From Membranipora membranacea (taxonomy: Eukaryota > Bryozoa > Gymnolaemata > Cheilostomatida > Membraniporidae), in NCBI GenBank assembly GCA_914767715.1, contig OU612075.1, positions 8,182,001 to 8,246,000 on the forward strand: a stretch of 64,000 nucleotides of DNA, read 5' to 3'. The notes below the pieces were generated by a model. The model saw only the letters and a program-made list of their open reading frames with translations. It had not been told where the DNA came from and made no database searches. Below, piece by piece: positions 1-11,800 of this stretch; the first letter of the stretch is position 1, and every line of letters starts with the position of its first letter. The position numbers and the translations under genes are program-made.

Positions 1-94
1 TCAGCATGCTTTTGAAGGACACGAAAATGAAATTTGACCTGCCTTTCTTTACAGTGAGACAGGTTTCTGCTGTCACTACTTTTTGCGTTCTGAT

Positions 95-3000
95 CTATAA
101 CAGGTCGTCGTTCAGTTTTATAACTGCTAAGAACATGGTCTCTTTCCTTACCTCAAACCAGATGTATGTATTGATCCTCATATAAACTTTATCATACTTC
201 TGCAGCGGAACTAACTGAAAAAGAAAAGAACACAACTTGTGTCAGTTTTAAGTAGTAACGAGTCTCGCAATCGAATAATTCATATTATCACTTTATAGTT
301 ATATTTTTATTGTATATATTTATTCATTTTATAAGTATGATGCCACCAATTATAAACTAAGGACCCTTCCAAACCCAATATTGTGGAGGATGGGCGTGAT
401 CGATACCATTGTACCTATCATTGTAAGTGACTAATGCACAATCCAATAAAGCTTCATTAACAAGCCAAGGTTTTTTGCTTGGTAAGATAGCTGGATTATA
501 AAAATTAGGCAAAGTTCTTCAAAACTCAATTAACAAAATCATTGAAACAATATTCTATATTTCAGCACAATAACCCTTCTGCGTAATTACGCATTTAAGT
601 ATTATTAACCTCACCTGCCAAGTAGGACAAGGGAACACCTTACTCCCGTTATCACCTCCTGTTCCTCTGTGGACATGTGCACAGTTGCCGACTTTTGACA
701 TGGCACCTGTCGAGTGATGGTCAACGTAGACACTATAGCTCGCTTTCAGCGTTACATTCTCAGCCGCTCTCAACTCGGTGAAACGCATCTGTAAAAAGAA
801 CGAAAAGAGTCTTACTGCCCAGGATTGTGGTTCATTGTGCCAAGCTCTAGGTTTGAGACATGATGTATGGAACTAAATTTGACACGTAACACAATATTAT
901 GAAAATATGCCAGTCGATGACATTATTGTTCGATTCTAACAGTGGTTCATACTGAGAACTATTAGTAAGATCTCGCTCTCACAACCAGATGTGGTTGTTG
1001 GTGGTTTTTCCACTAACTGCAACCCTGTCCAAAGTTCAAGAACAAAAACTAATCAAATGCATTAGCAATAATAACTACTGCTTCAAATGTTGAAAGAACA
1101 GTTAAGGTCCAGTCAATGTTTTGGTTTTGATTGATTGGGTAGGGTTTCACTCCATCCAACCAAGCAGAGACAAAACATTGGCTAGTTAACGTCATGAAGG
1201 AAAACATTTACTTTCCATATTACTAGAAATATAACTATATACCTTTAATCAACCTGGCTACCTAATTAGTCATGGTAAGATATCGCCATCAGCCTAGATC
1301 AGAAAAAAAGTTGTGACAACTTCAAAATTATGAATCTGATTTGCCTGCATTTAGTGTCACGGCTGCTCAACTAGTAGGCTGGCAGCGATTTGAGAAGAGC
1401 AACACTGAATGGAGGCAATTGGATCAAACATGATCTACCACTAACCAATTATTTGCCTACTCACACTTGATGCTATAATGTACATTCCGGATTGTTTAAC
1501 CTCAATCTTCTGAACACCGCTATCTGTGGTATCAACACTGTAATACTGTGAGGATTCTGTTGTGTTCATCCATGAAGCTTGTGCAAAGTACATGTAGTTA
1601 TAGCTTCTACCTGAAATCATTGAGCCATACTTTGGATGAAATGGAGAACAAATACAACCTGGAGTTACAGGGGTCACAGAATTTTGCTGAATTATATGTT
1701 GTGAATAGCGATTTTAAGCGTTGAAAAAATCATGAGGTCAAATCAATAAAAATTTCTAGTACACTTGAATAACATTTGTGAGTAAGATCAAGATTTACAA
1801 TTGTATTTTCAGCTAGTGGATATTTCAATAGAAGGTTTCCACTGGAAAAGAAAATTGGATACCTCGCTACGGCGCTGCTCTTATTGTGAAAATAAATCCT
1901 GCTTCTTTTTTACTTTGATTTTACTTGATGCCAACATACGATGTACAGGATTTAAAAGATTTTTCTAAAATATTTTATTCCCTGAAATCACCATTCATTC
2001 AGTTCCTTGTATATTATCATATTGTAGGGTATAATACAATGTCATATTATTTTGCCACATTGAATAATTTTCTAGATTGAATAGAGCCAAAAGTCCTTAT
2101 GAATAGACCTTTATGAATAAAGAGCCATCTATGTCTCACTCCCGGTTTTTTATTTTTATTGTTTCACTTGTTTTGGCACATTCGGAAGAACATCATTTTA
2201 ATAATGCAGTTTACTGTCGATAAATGTTAAAAAAAAAAAAAACAACTGTAATAAAGAAATAGAACTCACTTTGAAGCTGAAAGATATCTTTTGACACGCC
2301 ATTTCTCCTACACCATCCGTCCCTATAGGTATTAGTGAATGAAGAGTTACATGCTGGAGGGGTCTCTGCGCCCGGATTAGGTCTCATCTTCAGTTTAGAT
2401 GAAATTCCTACAACAGCAAAGATTCAAGCCTGTTATATGTGCCATGACTATGACATTGGCTGACTAGCCAGTAAAGAACAACATTTGATACTTGAAAACA
2501 ATATAATTGTAATTAACAGACAATTGGTAAATCTGGTAATGTTTTCCACATATGGAGCTAATAAGATTTGTTTCTTGGAGCCGGGTAGAGTGAACACAGG
2601 TTCTTTTCTGAACGTCAAAGTTGACAAGCTTTGACCACCCTTCCCTACTATTGAACTTCGCTAGTCAATTCAACCTGCAAAAGAGGTTGCCAGCTGCCTA
2701 CAGCAGAGTCTCAAATTTTCATGCATGGTGCTATGGTATATAACTAGGTCTCCTGTATCAAACCATAAAGGCAACTGCCTCCAGGATGAATGTCTGACGG
2801 TTGACCCGCAACCATTGATGAAATACAAATAGAAACTCTTTTCACTGTAACCCGGGGGGGGGGGGGTCTTTTAATGAGAATGAGCAATGCTTTTTAAAGC
2901 TTATTATCACCATCACACCGCTCAAAATGATCACTTACTTGGTCTTTTAATTAGACAAAATCGCACCCAAATTGCTCACTCAGCATGCATATAGTTCTAT

Positions 3001-6000
3001 CAATGAGTGAGCAATTTCTGAGCAAGACCCTAGCAGGTATCACTCACTCATTGAGTTCTATGTCGTTCATTGTTTTGAAAGGCCCATCAGACTAGAACTT
3101 AACTAGATAACATACCCACACTGGCGTTCCTTCTCTCCACCTCTTCCTGGTCTGCATACAGAACAGCAATCCTTGCACTGGCAATGCCTAAAATGATTCA
3201 AATGGGACATTGTTACTTTCATAAGCTGTATATATTGCACCCAGAAATAGAAGGCACCCCATATGCGTTTATTATAGAGAACTTTCTTTTTATGTATGCA
3301 GAATGTCTGAGGTATAAATTGTCAACAGCTAACGCTCTGTGAATCAGATATTGAGCTGGTTCAGATCAGTGGAAGTTATATTGTAATATACAGTACAATA
3401 GGATAGATAACATTCTAGAATTCCCAGGTTGATCATCTCGCGATTATAATTTTTATTGAGAGTTCAAAATTGTCCTACTTGGGAATCCCTGCATTATGGA
3501 AATTAATTTGAGGGAAGAGTCTTCAATATGACAATCAATTAGTTACCGCCGCCATGTGTGATGTTGCCTGTATGCAATGCTGGAATCTGAGGAGTTTCTG
3601 CTTGGCGTTTACTTCTAGGCTGCTCGATTGGGAAACCGCTCGAGTATTCATCCAGGAAGTCTTCCTCAGAGAATTCCCCCGCATTCTAAAATAGAGAAGA
3701 AAAATACATCTCTTTTACCTCAAAGACACTCGATACGTGGTGAAGTGTTTTACTGTGGATTTGCTGAGTTCGATGTTTCAGCAATCTTCTATGGCGCTAC
3801 AACAACTAAACTGTGCACCAATTTAAAGATTTATGACTAAAACAATTGTTATATAAAAGACGCAGGGAACAAATTATATTGATGACCAGGGAAATTTGGT
3901 ATGCAAGTCAGTCCTAAAATGCTTGATTTACCAAATTCATGTGAGAGTTACTTCCTCCTTACAATGAAAAGATAACTCTGCAGTAAATTGTTCTATTATC
4001 ATGCTGCTCAAAACAAATTGTTTATCTATCAAATTCTTGCATAGCATCTTTGACTGACAATAACATGAATCAATATCATACTTCATGTTTGTTATTGTAC
4101 TGGTGAAGTTTAGGATGGGGCACATGAATACCAGCTTGTTAATCCCTAGATGTTTCAGAAATAGAAGTGCTAGCCATGAAAGCAGACTGAGTTTATGCTG
4201 CTTAGCGCTGCCCTGGGATTAATTGGCACATTACCAAGCTTTTGTTTATTATCCTTCGTATTTATTTATATCACAATCGCCCATCAAGGTTTTAAGCACA
4301 GTTATTACGTCAACTCTCAGACGGTATTTGCGTTGAAGTTGCTTGCTGCAAGTCAAGTTATACGCCTTGTTGAAACTTGATATTTGACCTATATATGTAC
4401 CCCTAGATCAATCACTCACAATAAACCCTTTGTTGACAGTTTAGGCTAAATACTTCCTTATAGTAATTGCCGGGAGGTCAGTACCAAGTGCAATATTGTT
4501 TGTGGTTCCCAGGCTATAGCTATTGGGGAATCCCCATGACTTGACAGGAATTAGCAGCCATGTGCACTGCAGCTTGCATGGTTGCCAATGACGATGATAT
4601 TATTTGATAAGATGCAGTCTACCAGATTGGCACTTGTCACAGCTAGTGTCTAATGATCAATTAATCACATCTAAGATGTGTACGCAGAGTAAGGATATAT
4701 CCACAGAGTAAGGATATACAGAGGGGACAGTTCAATGATAGTTATAGTGCCTGCGGTTTTTGATTCACTGGGGGAAAATTGTGCACAGCTGGATGCCAAA
4801 AACTCATTATCTCTATATGTTATAACCAGAGACTATATCTATAGTCTCTGCTATAACGGCATTTTTCTTGCAGACATCCCTACCTTTGATGGGCCATAAT
4901 TCATTCTGTATTTATCCTAAAGACTGATTTCCAACTTTGCTGGAATGTCCAAGCTTCAAGCTATACACCATATTATTGTCATTTTTTGCTAGGATTCATA
5001 GGCTAAGAGTAATCCAGGTTTTTGAAATGAGTTTTGTCATATAGATTTACATGTGACAATTGATAGACGGCTGGTCATCAAAATTAGGAAATGTCCGTGC
5101 ATTGACCTAAGCCCTATGTAAATCTATATGATAAAACTCATTTTAAAAACCTGGATTACTCATAGCCTATGTATCCTAGCAAAAAATGACAATAATATGG
5201 TGTATAGCTCGAAGATTGGACATTTCAGAAAAGTTAGAAATCAGTCTTTAGGATAAATACAGAATGAATTATGACCTATCAAAGGTGGCTATGTCTGCAT
5301 GACAAAACTCCACTGTAACTTATATATATTCTGAAATTGGCAGGTGGCCAGATTGATGAATTTCCCCCAGTGGATAAAAACCGCAGGCACTAATAACGAT
5401 CATTGAAGTGTCCCCTCTGCTTATCCTTACTCTGTGATATATCCTTACGCTGTGATGTATTTCATCAGAGACGATGATAATTATCGCTGTGCGTAGTATC
5501 ACAGAGTAAGGATATATCCTTACTCTGCGGTTGTATGCACTAATCACTTGATTATCGGAATGGCTATAAAATGAAATCACAACAAACATAGGGAGTTTTT
5601 GACATCTATCATCCAGCATAATTTATATATTATTGCAAACAAATTTGAGGAACTGACATTTTAGTGTTTTGTCAGCTGATGTGGCACTGACAAGTTCACT
5701 CTTACATAGTAGTACACCATTCCCACAGAAATAGATTTGCCTATGCACATATCATCTGCAAAACAGATGTATATACTCTCATGGGTGCAAGGGGCTATAT
5801 TATTGAATGCTGCCCGATGGATCATGAAACCACAATTCCTTTGGCACCAAACACCTGATAGAAAATTGCGAATTGTGAACTTATTCATAAAAACATCTTG
5901 AAGAGTGATGGCATGGATACCTTTGAACTTAGGGCATCTGATGAAACCACAAAATATGCATGATTCAGCTATAGGGATAAGCTCTCAAGTCAATATTGCA

Positions 6001-7161
6001 CCTAGATAAGCTGGCCAGGGTTCAATTCCTACCAGCGACATGCCTTACAAGCTTCAACTCAATGCCAATTCTCAGACCAAGACTCAGAGTAACATATGTG
6101 TCTATCATGCTCATACAGGTAAAAAGTACAGAATTGAGCGCAGCCCCATCAAAGCGCAGCAGGTGCACATACGTTTGTGTCAGTTTTGTAGGGTTTTTAG
6201 AACTAAAGAATGGTAGTGATACTAGGTAACCTACTCCACACAATATGCGATAACAACTTAGATGGGTTCTGCAATAGCAAACAACCAATATAGCCCTGAA
6301 TGCCATAGCCAGCCAGAATAGAAGTTGCTACAAGTCTACAAATTGTTAAAAGCATGGATGTATGTTGAAGTTATTTAACCCATTTGGCAACAACATTCGT
6401 TACATGACATTCTTTGTCCAACGAAAGATCTCACAATATCACTTGTTATTGTGCAGATGAGGCGCTTACAACCTAGCTCAAGCTATAAAGCACGAAATAG
6501 AAAGAGATTCCTGGAGCGAATAAATCAAAAATGATATATCACAACAGACTGCATGCTTAGCTAGTGAACCTGGCCAAAAAGTTACTATAATTGTGACCTA
6601 GTAAAATACTGCATGACTATGGGGAATATGGGGAAAACCCCTTCATGACAGAAAATTGGAGGGCTATCCTCTGGTATGCAGACACAACAACCTGATGCTA
6701 CAGCAGTGTAACTCCCTCTTCTGCTGACTTGGATTTCCCGGAATTCTCTATGCCTGGTCATACTCTTGATTGACTATTACGAGTCTTACTGTACCTTCCC
6801 TATCATGAGCCAACGGTCATTATTTGGGGTAATTGAACCCAATATGTCTCAATGCCTGGCTTTCCAATCATGGATTTGAGGAAGGTGTAAAGTCAAGATC
6901 TACACTCACCGTTTCTGCAGCAAGATCCATCTCAAAGCTTCTCTTAATCTCATCCAGTCGGTGCTCGAAATCTTTCACCAATCTCTTTTCGATCTGGCCG
7001 AGACGCGCTTCGAGGTACATACCGCTAAGAGCAACACTGAGTAGTATAACAGTACAAGCAAAGAGTGTAGCTTTGCATTTTGGACCAAAATTATGGCTTG
7101 CTGTTCTCTTTTTTTGAGGATGGCCGTCACCGATCCCTAGCTCAAAGTTTACACCTGACAT
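95..7161 (-). CDS. TNF-superfamily ligand, paralogue A (EDA/Eiger-like), 346 aa
   Basis: This is a type II membrane ligand of the TNF superfamily, expected to bind a TNF-receptor-family protein as a trimer after shedding. Coding exons, 5' to 3' on the minus strand: 7161-6910, 3685-3547, 3187-3116, 2407-2270, 1610-1465, 788-615 and 214-95 (stop TAG at 95-97). They sum to 1041 nt in one frame with GT-AG borders. The start is set by alignment with paralogues B and C, which share the FELGIGDG motif at residue 6. Residues 1-30 are the cytoplasmic tail, about 31-50 the membrane segment and about 50-75 a charged coiled-coil stalk. RSKR at 108-111 is a furin-type site, and the rest holds the TNF homology domain (strand motif GMYIIASS, C-terminal block MFLAVIKLND). 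It stops right after NDDLL, so it lacks the short tail ending in FRG seen in B and C. Intron 1 holds a foldback element and intron 3 a MITE. Fold identity is sure; the exact subfamily (EDA versus Eiger-like) is inference. Confidence 0.88.
2857..3085. mobile_element. MITE copy 1 (gGGGtCTTTcAATTA family)
   Basis: The left end is a G run followed by gtcttttaatgagaatgagc; the right end is tgttttgaaaggccc. The interior shares gctcactcagcatgcatata and tctatcaatgagtgagcaat with the copy at 42899-43124. It lies in intron 3 of TNF gene A. The end-most 13-G run (2854-2866) may include slippage. Confidence 0.6.
4680..5542. mobile_element. Foldback (long inverted repeat) element in intron 1 of TNF gene A
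   Basis: Two arms of about 330 bp (about 4724-5058 and 5113-5433) are reverse complements with few mismatches around a spacer of about 55 bp. The shared core includes gagtaatccaggttttt and ccatattattgtcatttttt. The ends carry short repeats of cagagtaaggatatatcc (4685-4720 and 5440-5535). No coding capacity is visible. It is a non-autonomous foldback/MITE-type transposon. Confidence 0.75.
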
Positions 7162-8827
7162 GCTTCGGTCTTTCTTTGGGTAAGAACGTAATATCCTCCA
7201 AATAATTATCACAAGATCTTAGTTGGAAGCAATAGGTCAAAAGTCAGATTCAGATATCCCAGTTAGTCTTTCATGCTCCCTGTTCTACCCAGCAATAAAC
7301 TAACTGTCCTTTCACCAGTACACTTCTTTTATATATAAACTTCTTTATCAAATTTCAATAGAAGCTTATCAACTATTAAAAGTGTACAGTATAAATCTTT
7401 ACACATGGCTGCAGTGAGCTAAAACAGAACCCTGGGAAGTTCTTAGGCTATAATTTTGCAAGGTTCTCTGCTCAGAACTGGGACCTACAGTGGAAATCTT
7501 GAAATATTAGGGAATTTACCCATTTTCAGCCAATATTAGATCTTTGTTTAGACTGGTACAGTATAAAATACACCCAGTTTTTAACTTCAGCCTAAGAGAA
7601 ACAAGGAAGTGTTTTTAAGAAATCCCCTACTGGTTTATAAGCTCAAGAGGGTCAGTTATGCAGAGTTCAGGGTTTGGTGTGTTTCACAAGTACAGCGAAC
7701 ACCCTGCTTCAAGAAAACATTAACACATTAACCTGAATGGAATTTTACTTCTTTGCTGAAACAGGCAGAAGAAGCAGGAGCATTTCTTGGATTTTATGGT
7801 GGTGTAAGAGTTGCCTTCTCTAAATAACGTAGGACATAACTCCAATCTAACTCTACACAACATTCCTGGAGCTAATGAGCTAAAGCCTAATTAGATCAGT
7901 CCTGGAAATCGACAAAGAAGGAAGCGAGCTTTACCCGAGTGTGACAAAACTTATTCAAACCAAAGGGTAAATTTTGAAAACTTTTGGTGGGAGGTGAATT
8001 TTATTTTTAGCTTAAGAGCTCAATATTTCACTTAAATCTCTGAAAAATTGCAGACTTGGTGCACAGAAAATGTCACAGATCTGCCTGTAACGTAATCACA
8101 TTTGGCTAGTGGAAACATTCACAGTTGGAGTTGTGCTCTACTTTGTTAAGTTGAGGCAACTCCTAATCCCTTATCAAGGTCTTGGAAACTTCCCCATGTT
8201 TTTTTTTCCAGACTCAGGGAAGGCGAATTGAGACTGATACATTCTATCATAGGGGTGTCCATTTGAAAAGGCGTTGACTGTATCAGTGAAACACACCAGG
8301 CCGCCACCCCTAAATGATCGCCTACATGGGTACAAACCAGAAGGGGATTTCTGAAATTCACTTCCTTATTTCCTCTAAGGCTGGAGTTAGAAAATGGGGT
8401 TTTTTAACTAATCTAGACAATTCAAACACTCAGTTTTCCATAACATGTGGGAAGTTTTCCCAAATTGAAGATTTCCACTGTAAGCTTCTGATTCTGAGCC
8501 AAGAATCTTGAAAGGCTATAGCCTAAGAACTTAGCAGGTCCCTGGACATTTTAAGGTTTTAACCCTCTGCAGCCATGTGTAAAGCTTTAATGCATACTTG
8601 TCTTGCAATATTGATAAGCAGCCATTGATATTCAATTAACCAATCTGATACAAGTTAGAAGCAAACTGGTGTTAGGGCAAGAATGTTGTATTAGAAAAAA
8701 ACTGACTTTTGATATTTGTAGCAGAGTTTTAAGAAGTTGCCTCTCAGTAGGACCTAGGTCATTTCTGGAGGATAGCGCCTGTGCTCAATTGAAACCAAGA
8801 AACTCATTCAAAACCTCAACCAAAATA
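7162..8827. promoter_or_regulatory. Divergent promoter region shared by TNF ligand genes A and B
   Basis: The 1.67 kb between the A and B start codons is a loose inverted repeat. About 530-540 bp from each ATG is a block read as GTGAAACACACCA in the direction of transcription (A: minus strand near 7674-7704; B: 8268-8299). Nearer the genes is a second pair: GGCTATA next to cctaagaac (A near 7440-7455; B near 8517-8530), with the string acagtggaaatctt near 7484 and, inverted, at 8467-8482. A further match is ctgcagccatgtgtaaag (A minus strand near 7400; B 8567-8584). A TATA-like gatattt lies at 8711, about 115 bp before the B ATG. Conservation is by eye; factor identity is unknown. Confidence 0.55.
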
Positions 8828-11800
8828 ATGGCCGCTGCAAACTTTGAGCTTGGGATCGGAGACGGCCGTCATCAGAAGAAGAGAAACGCTAGCCACAATT
8901 TCGGTCCAAAATGCAAAGCGGCGCTCTTTGCCTTAACCATTATATTTGCAAGCGTTGCTCTCAATAGCATCTATATGGAGGCAAGACTCGGTCAGATTGA
9001 GAAAAGATTGGTGAAAGATTTTGAGCGCAGACTGGATGAGATAAAGCAAAGCTTTGAGATCGATATTACTGCTGAAACGGTAAGTGATGTTCTTGACAAT
9101 TACAACTTCCTCAAATCTACAACCGGAAAACCGGTTACTGAGTCGTTCTTGCAGTAAACTTTCCATAATTCCAGGGAAGTTGGCATACCACTCTAGATAC
9201 TTTACTATACTATACTGGCAGGTTGCTTACTATGAAATTAAAGGTTGAACGCTTGGTGAGAAAAGAGTATTCGGGAATTCCAATAGTCAGCTATTATGGA
9301 GGACGTTACCATTTAGACTGTTGCGTCATTACGTCAATATATCAACAATCATGGGGATACCCCTCCACCTAAAGTCATGGGGGATTTCCCTAATTCCCCC
9401 TACAGTCATACAGCATTAGTGTGAATTTCACGGTGGCAAATAAGTCTTTCAGTGTGACTTGGAAGAGTTTTGGTAAAACGTTCAAAATATCAATGAAATA
9501 TTTTTTCAAGAGTTTAGAATCAAATACGGTATCAATTTATCAGTGTTCTCAATCAGGGATGAGAGATTTGGTTCACACAACAACCCTTTGGATTTATGAG
9601 GCGATGAATTACAGCTAGTGATGTTTTCGATAATTCATTCCTGACAAGCGCAGCCATTCTGTTCTCACTCTATGTGTTGGTTTGCGCTCTAAATGTAACG
9701 CTGATCTGAAGCGGGTTCTGGAAAACGCGGAAAGGCGGAAAATTAGTTTCATCGCGGAAAATCGTTTTTCACCTTGAATTTCATGATGATGCTAAAAAAA
9801 ACTACTGGAAAGACATTGAGACATCACCACTGTATCATAATTATGAGTGTTTTTGGTAAAAATCAAGTGATAAAAATAATTTTTTGGAAAATGCGGAAAA
9901 TAATTTTTCTTTAAAAATTGATCTCAACGCATAGAAAATGGACCTCCTCAATTTCTCGGATGGAATTATCCTCGCTCCTCTCGGCCGTAATGCAATATGT
10001 ATAATTCTGAGTAAATCAATAACCTCATCAAGTTCATAGAATATAAATTGATTATTCAATAATTATTCCAAAAAAATCCATCAAAGAAAATCGCACACAA
10101 CACAATCTTAACCAAAGCTGTTTGGTGTCTGTTTGGTGTTTGTTTGGTTTGGTGTCTCTGCAATTGTTTATATAGTCCCAGCAGATATTGTTCTTATTCG
10201 ATCTTAGGAGTCGATTACAATTCAACATTATTGCGTCATCTGTTTTGTGTCTGCAAACAATTGGTTTGTCATATTTTAAGGTGTTCTCAAACATTCCTGT
10301 CCCGGCAAAACTATTTTTCCTTCCAAAGTGCATCATTTTTCGCTATCTTTTTAAAGCAGTTCTCAAACATTCCAAATTCTTATTTGCTTGTGGGTCTTCA
10401 AAGGAAGCAGCATTGACTAATCTATCCAAGACAATGGTCCTTCAACAATTTACTTTTGGGTTTCCATCATTGATCGCCGATCTTTCTATTGTTTTTTCAC
10501 ACCATAAAAGGAAATAAAAATTCGAAGCCCAAATCCAAAACTCAAAGATCTAAAATCTAAAATAATCTCATCAATCAAATTATAAAAGTTAAGTATTATC
10601 AGCTAAAATAAGTAAAACATCATAAACTTAAAGTTCCAGACTAATGTTTTAATTGGATGGGGATGATATCTTCATGGGTTACAGTTCATTTTCTACGCGT
10701 CGAGATCAATTTTTGAGGAAAAAAATATTTTCCGCATTTTCCAAAAAAATTATTTTTTTCAATTAATTTCTACCAAAAACACTTATATGATACAGTGGTG
10801 ATGTCTCAATGTCTTTCCAGGAGTTTTTTTTAGCATCATCATGAAATTCAAGGTGAAAAACGATTTTCCGCGATGAAACTGATTTTCCGCCTTTCCGTGT
10901 TTCCAGAACCGGGATCTGAAGCGAGGTGACCAGATTCAGTGTAGTATTTTGTAATTTCTGCCCCATACCCTAGTGGAAATCCTAATCTTTTAGGGCTGTT
11001 GACTGACGTTTGAACATAGCTATGTCATTATCGGATCACTCCATAGAATTGAGATAAGATAGGGATAAGCATATTAAGTAATATAAGGTCAAGTCCATGT
11101 AATGTAAAACTGCACAAGCCCATGTTCACACCTTGAACTATTGAACGCCCAGGCACACCATGACTTGACAGTTCTGGGCGTGTTTGAAATGTCTGGTTCA
11201 CAAAAAAGACCAGTTGACAAATTGGATGTTCAGCGTTTCTTGAATTTTCAGTCATTGTCAGTAGAAGTTCAATCAAGGATAGATTCTCTTCCCTTGTAGT
11301 TAACGAGCGACCAGATCTGCTTTGTTGATTGTTTACATCTTTCCATCTAGCCAATGATTTGTGTTCTATCCCTCTGCCCCCTCCATGGTCTTTAAATACA
11401 GAACTGCCTGGGGTAAAGACACATTCCTCAGACACTTGATTTTGATATTACAAGATATTTTTAAATCCACTAGAAGTCAGACTTTACTTTACTCATTTTG
11501 TATATGTTTCTTTTTGGTATTCCCTACTCATGTAACAATATAAACACTCAATCTCGCAGCATACCTAATGTTTGTGACAAAATAAACCAACCAACCAAAA
11601 GCTTCTCCTCCATGGAATAGGTTCGAGTTAATTCTCTATGATGAGTTATAAGACTGAAAATGATTCCATACTGCTAGACTGTTTTCCAGGAAAGGGAAGC
11701 AGGAAAGAGAAGCAGGAAATTGGGTCTGCTTTGAAGTAGTACTAACGAGCTAACAACCAATAATAAATAAGCAGCAGGCAGCGGTAATGAATAGCAGGAA

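Noticed and set aside
6022-6306. Overlapping plus- and minus-strand frames near 6000-6300 as genes
   Set aside because: Antisense mirror frames inside intron 1 of TNF gene A with no similarity or splice support.
7741-8145. Separate small gene between A and B
   Set aside because: Only short frames; the stretch is better explained as the divergent promoter.
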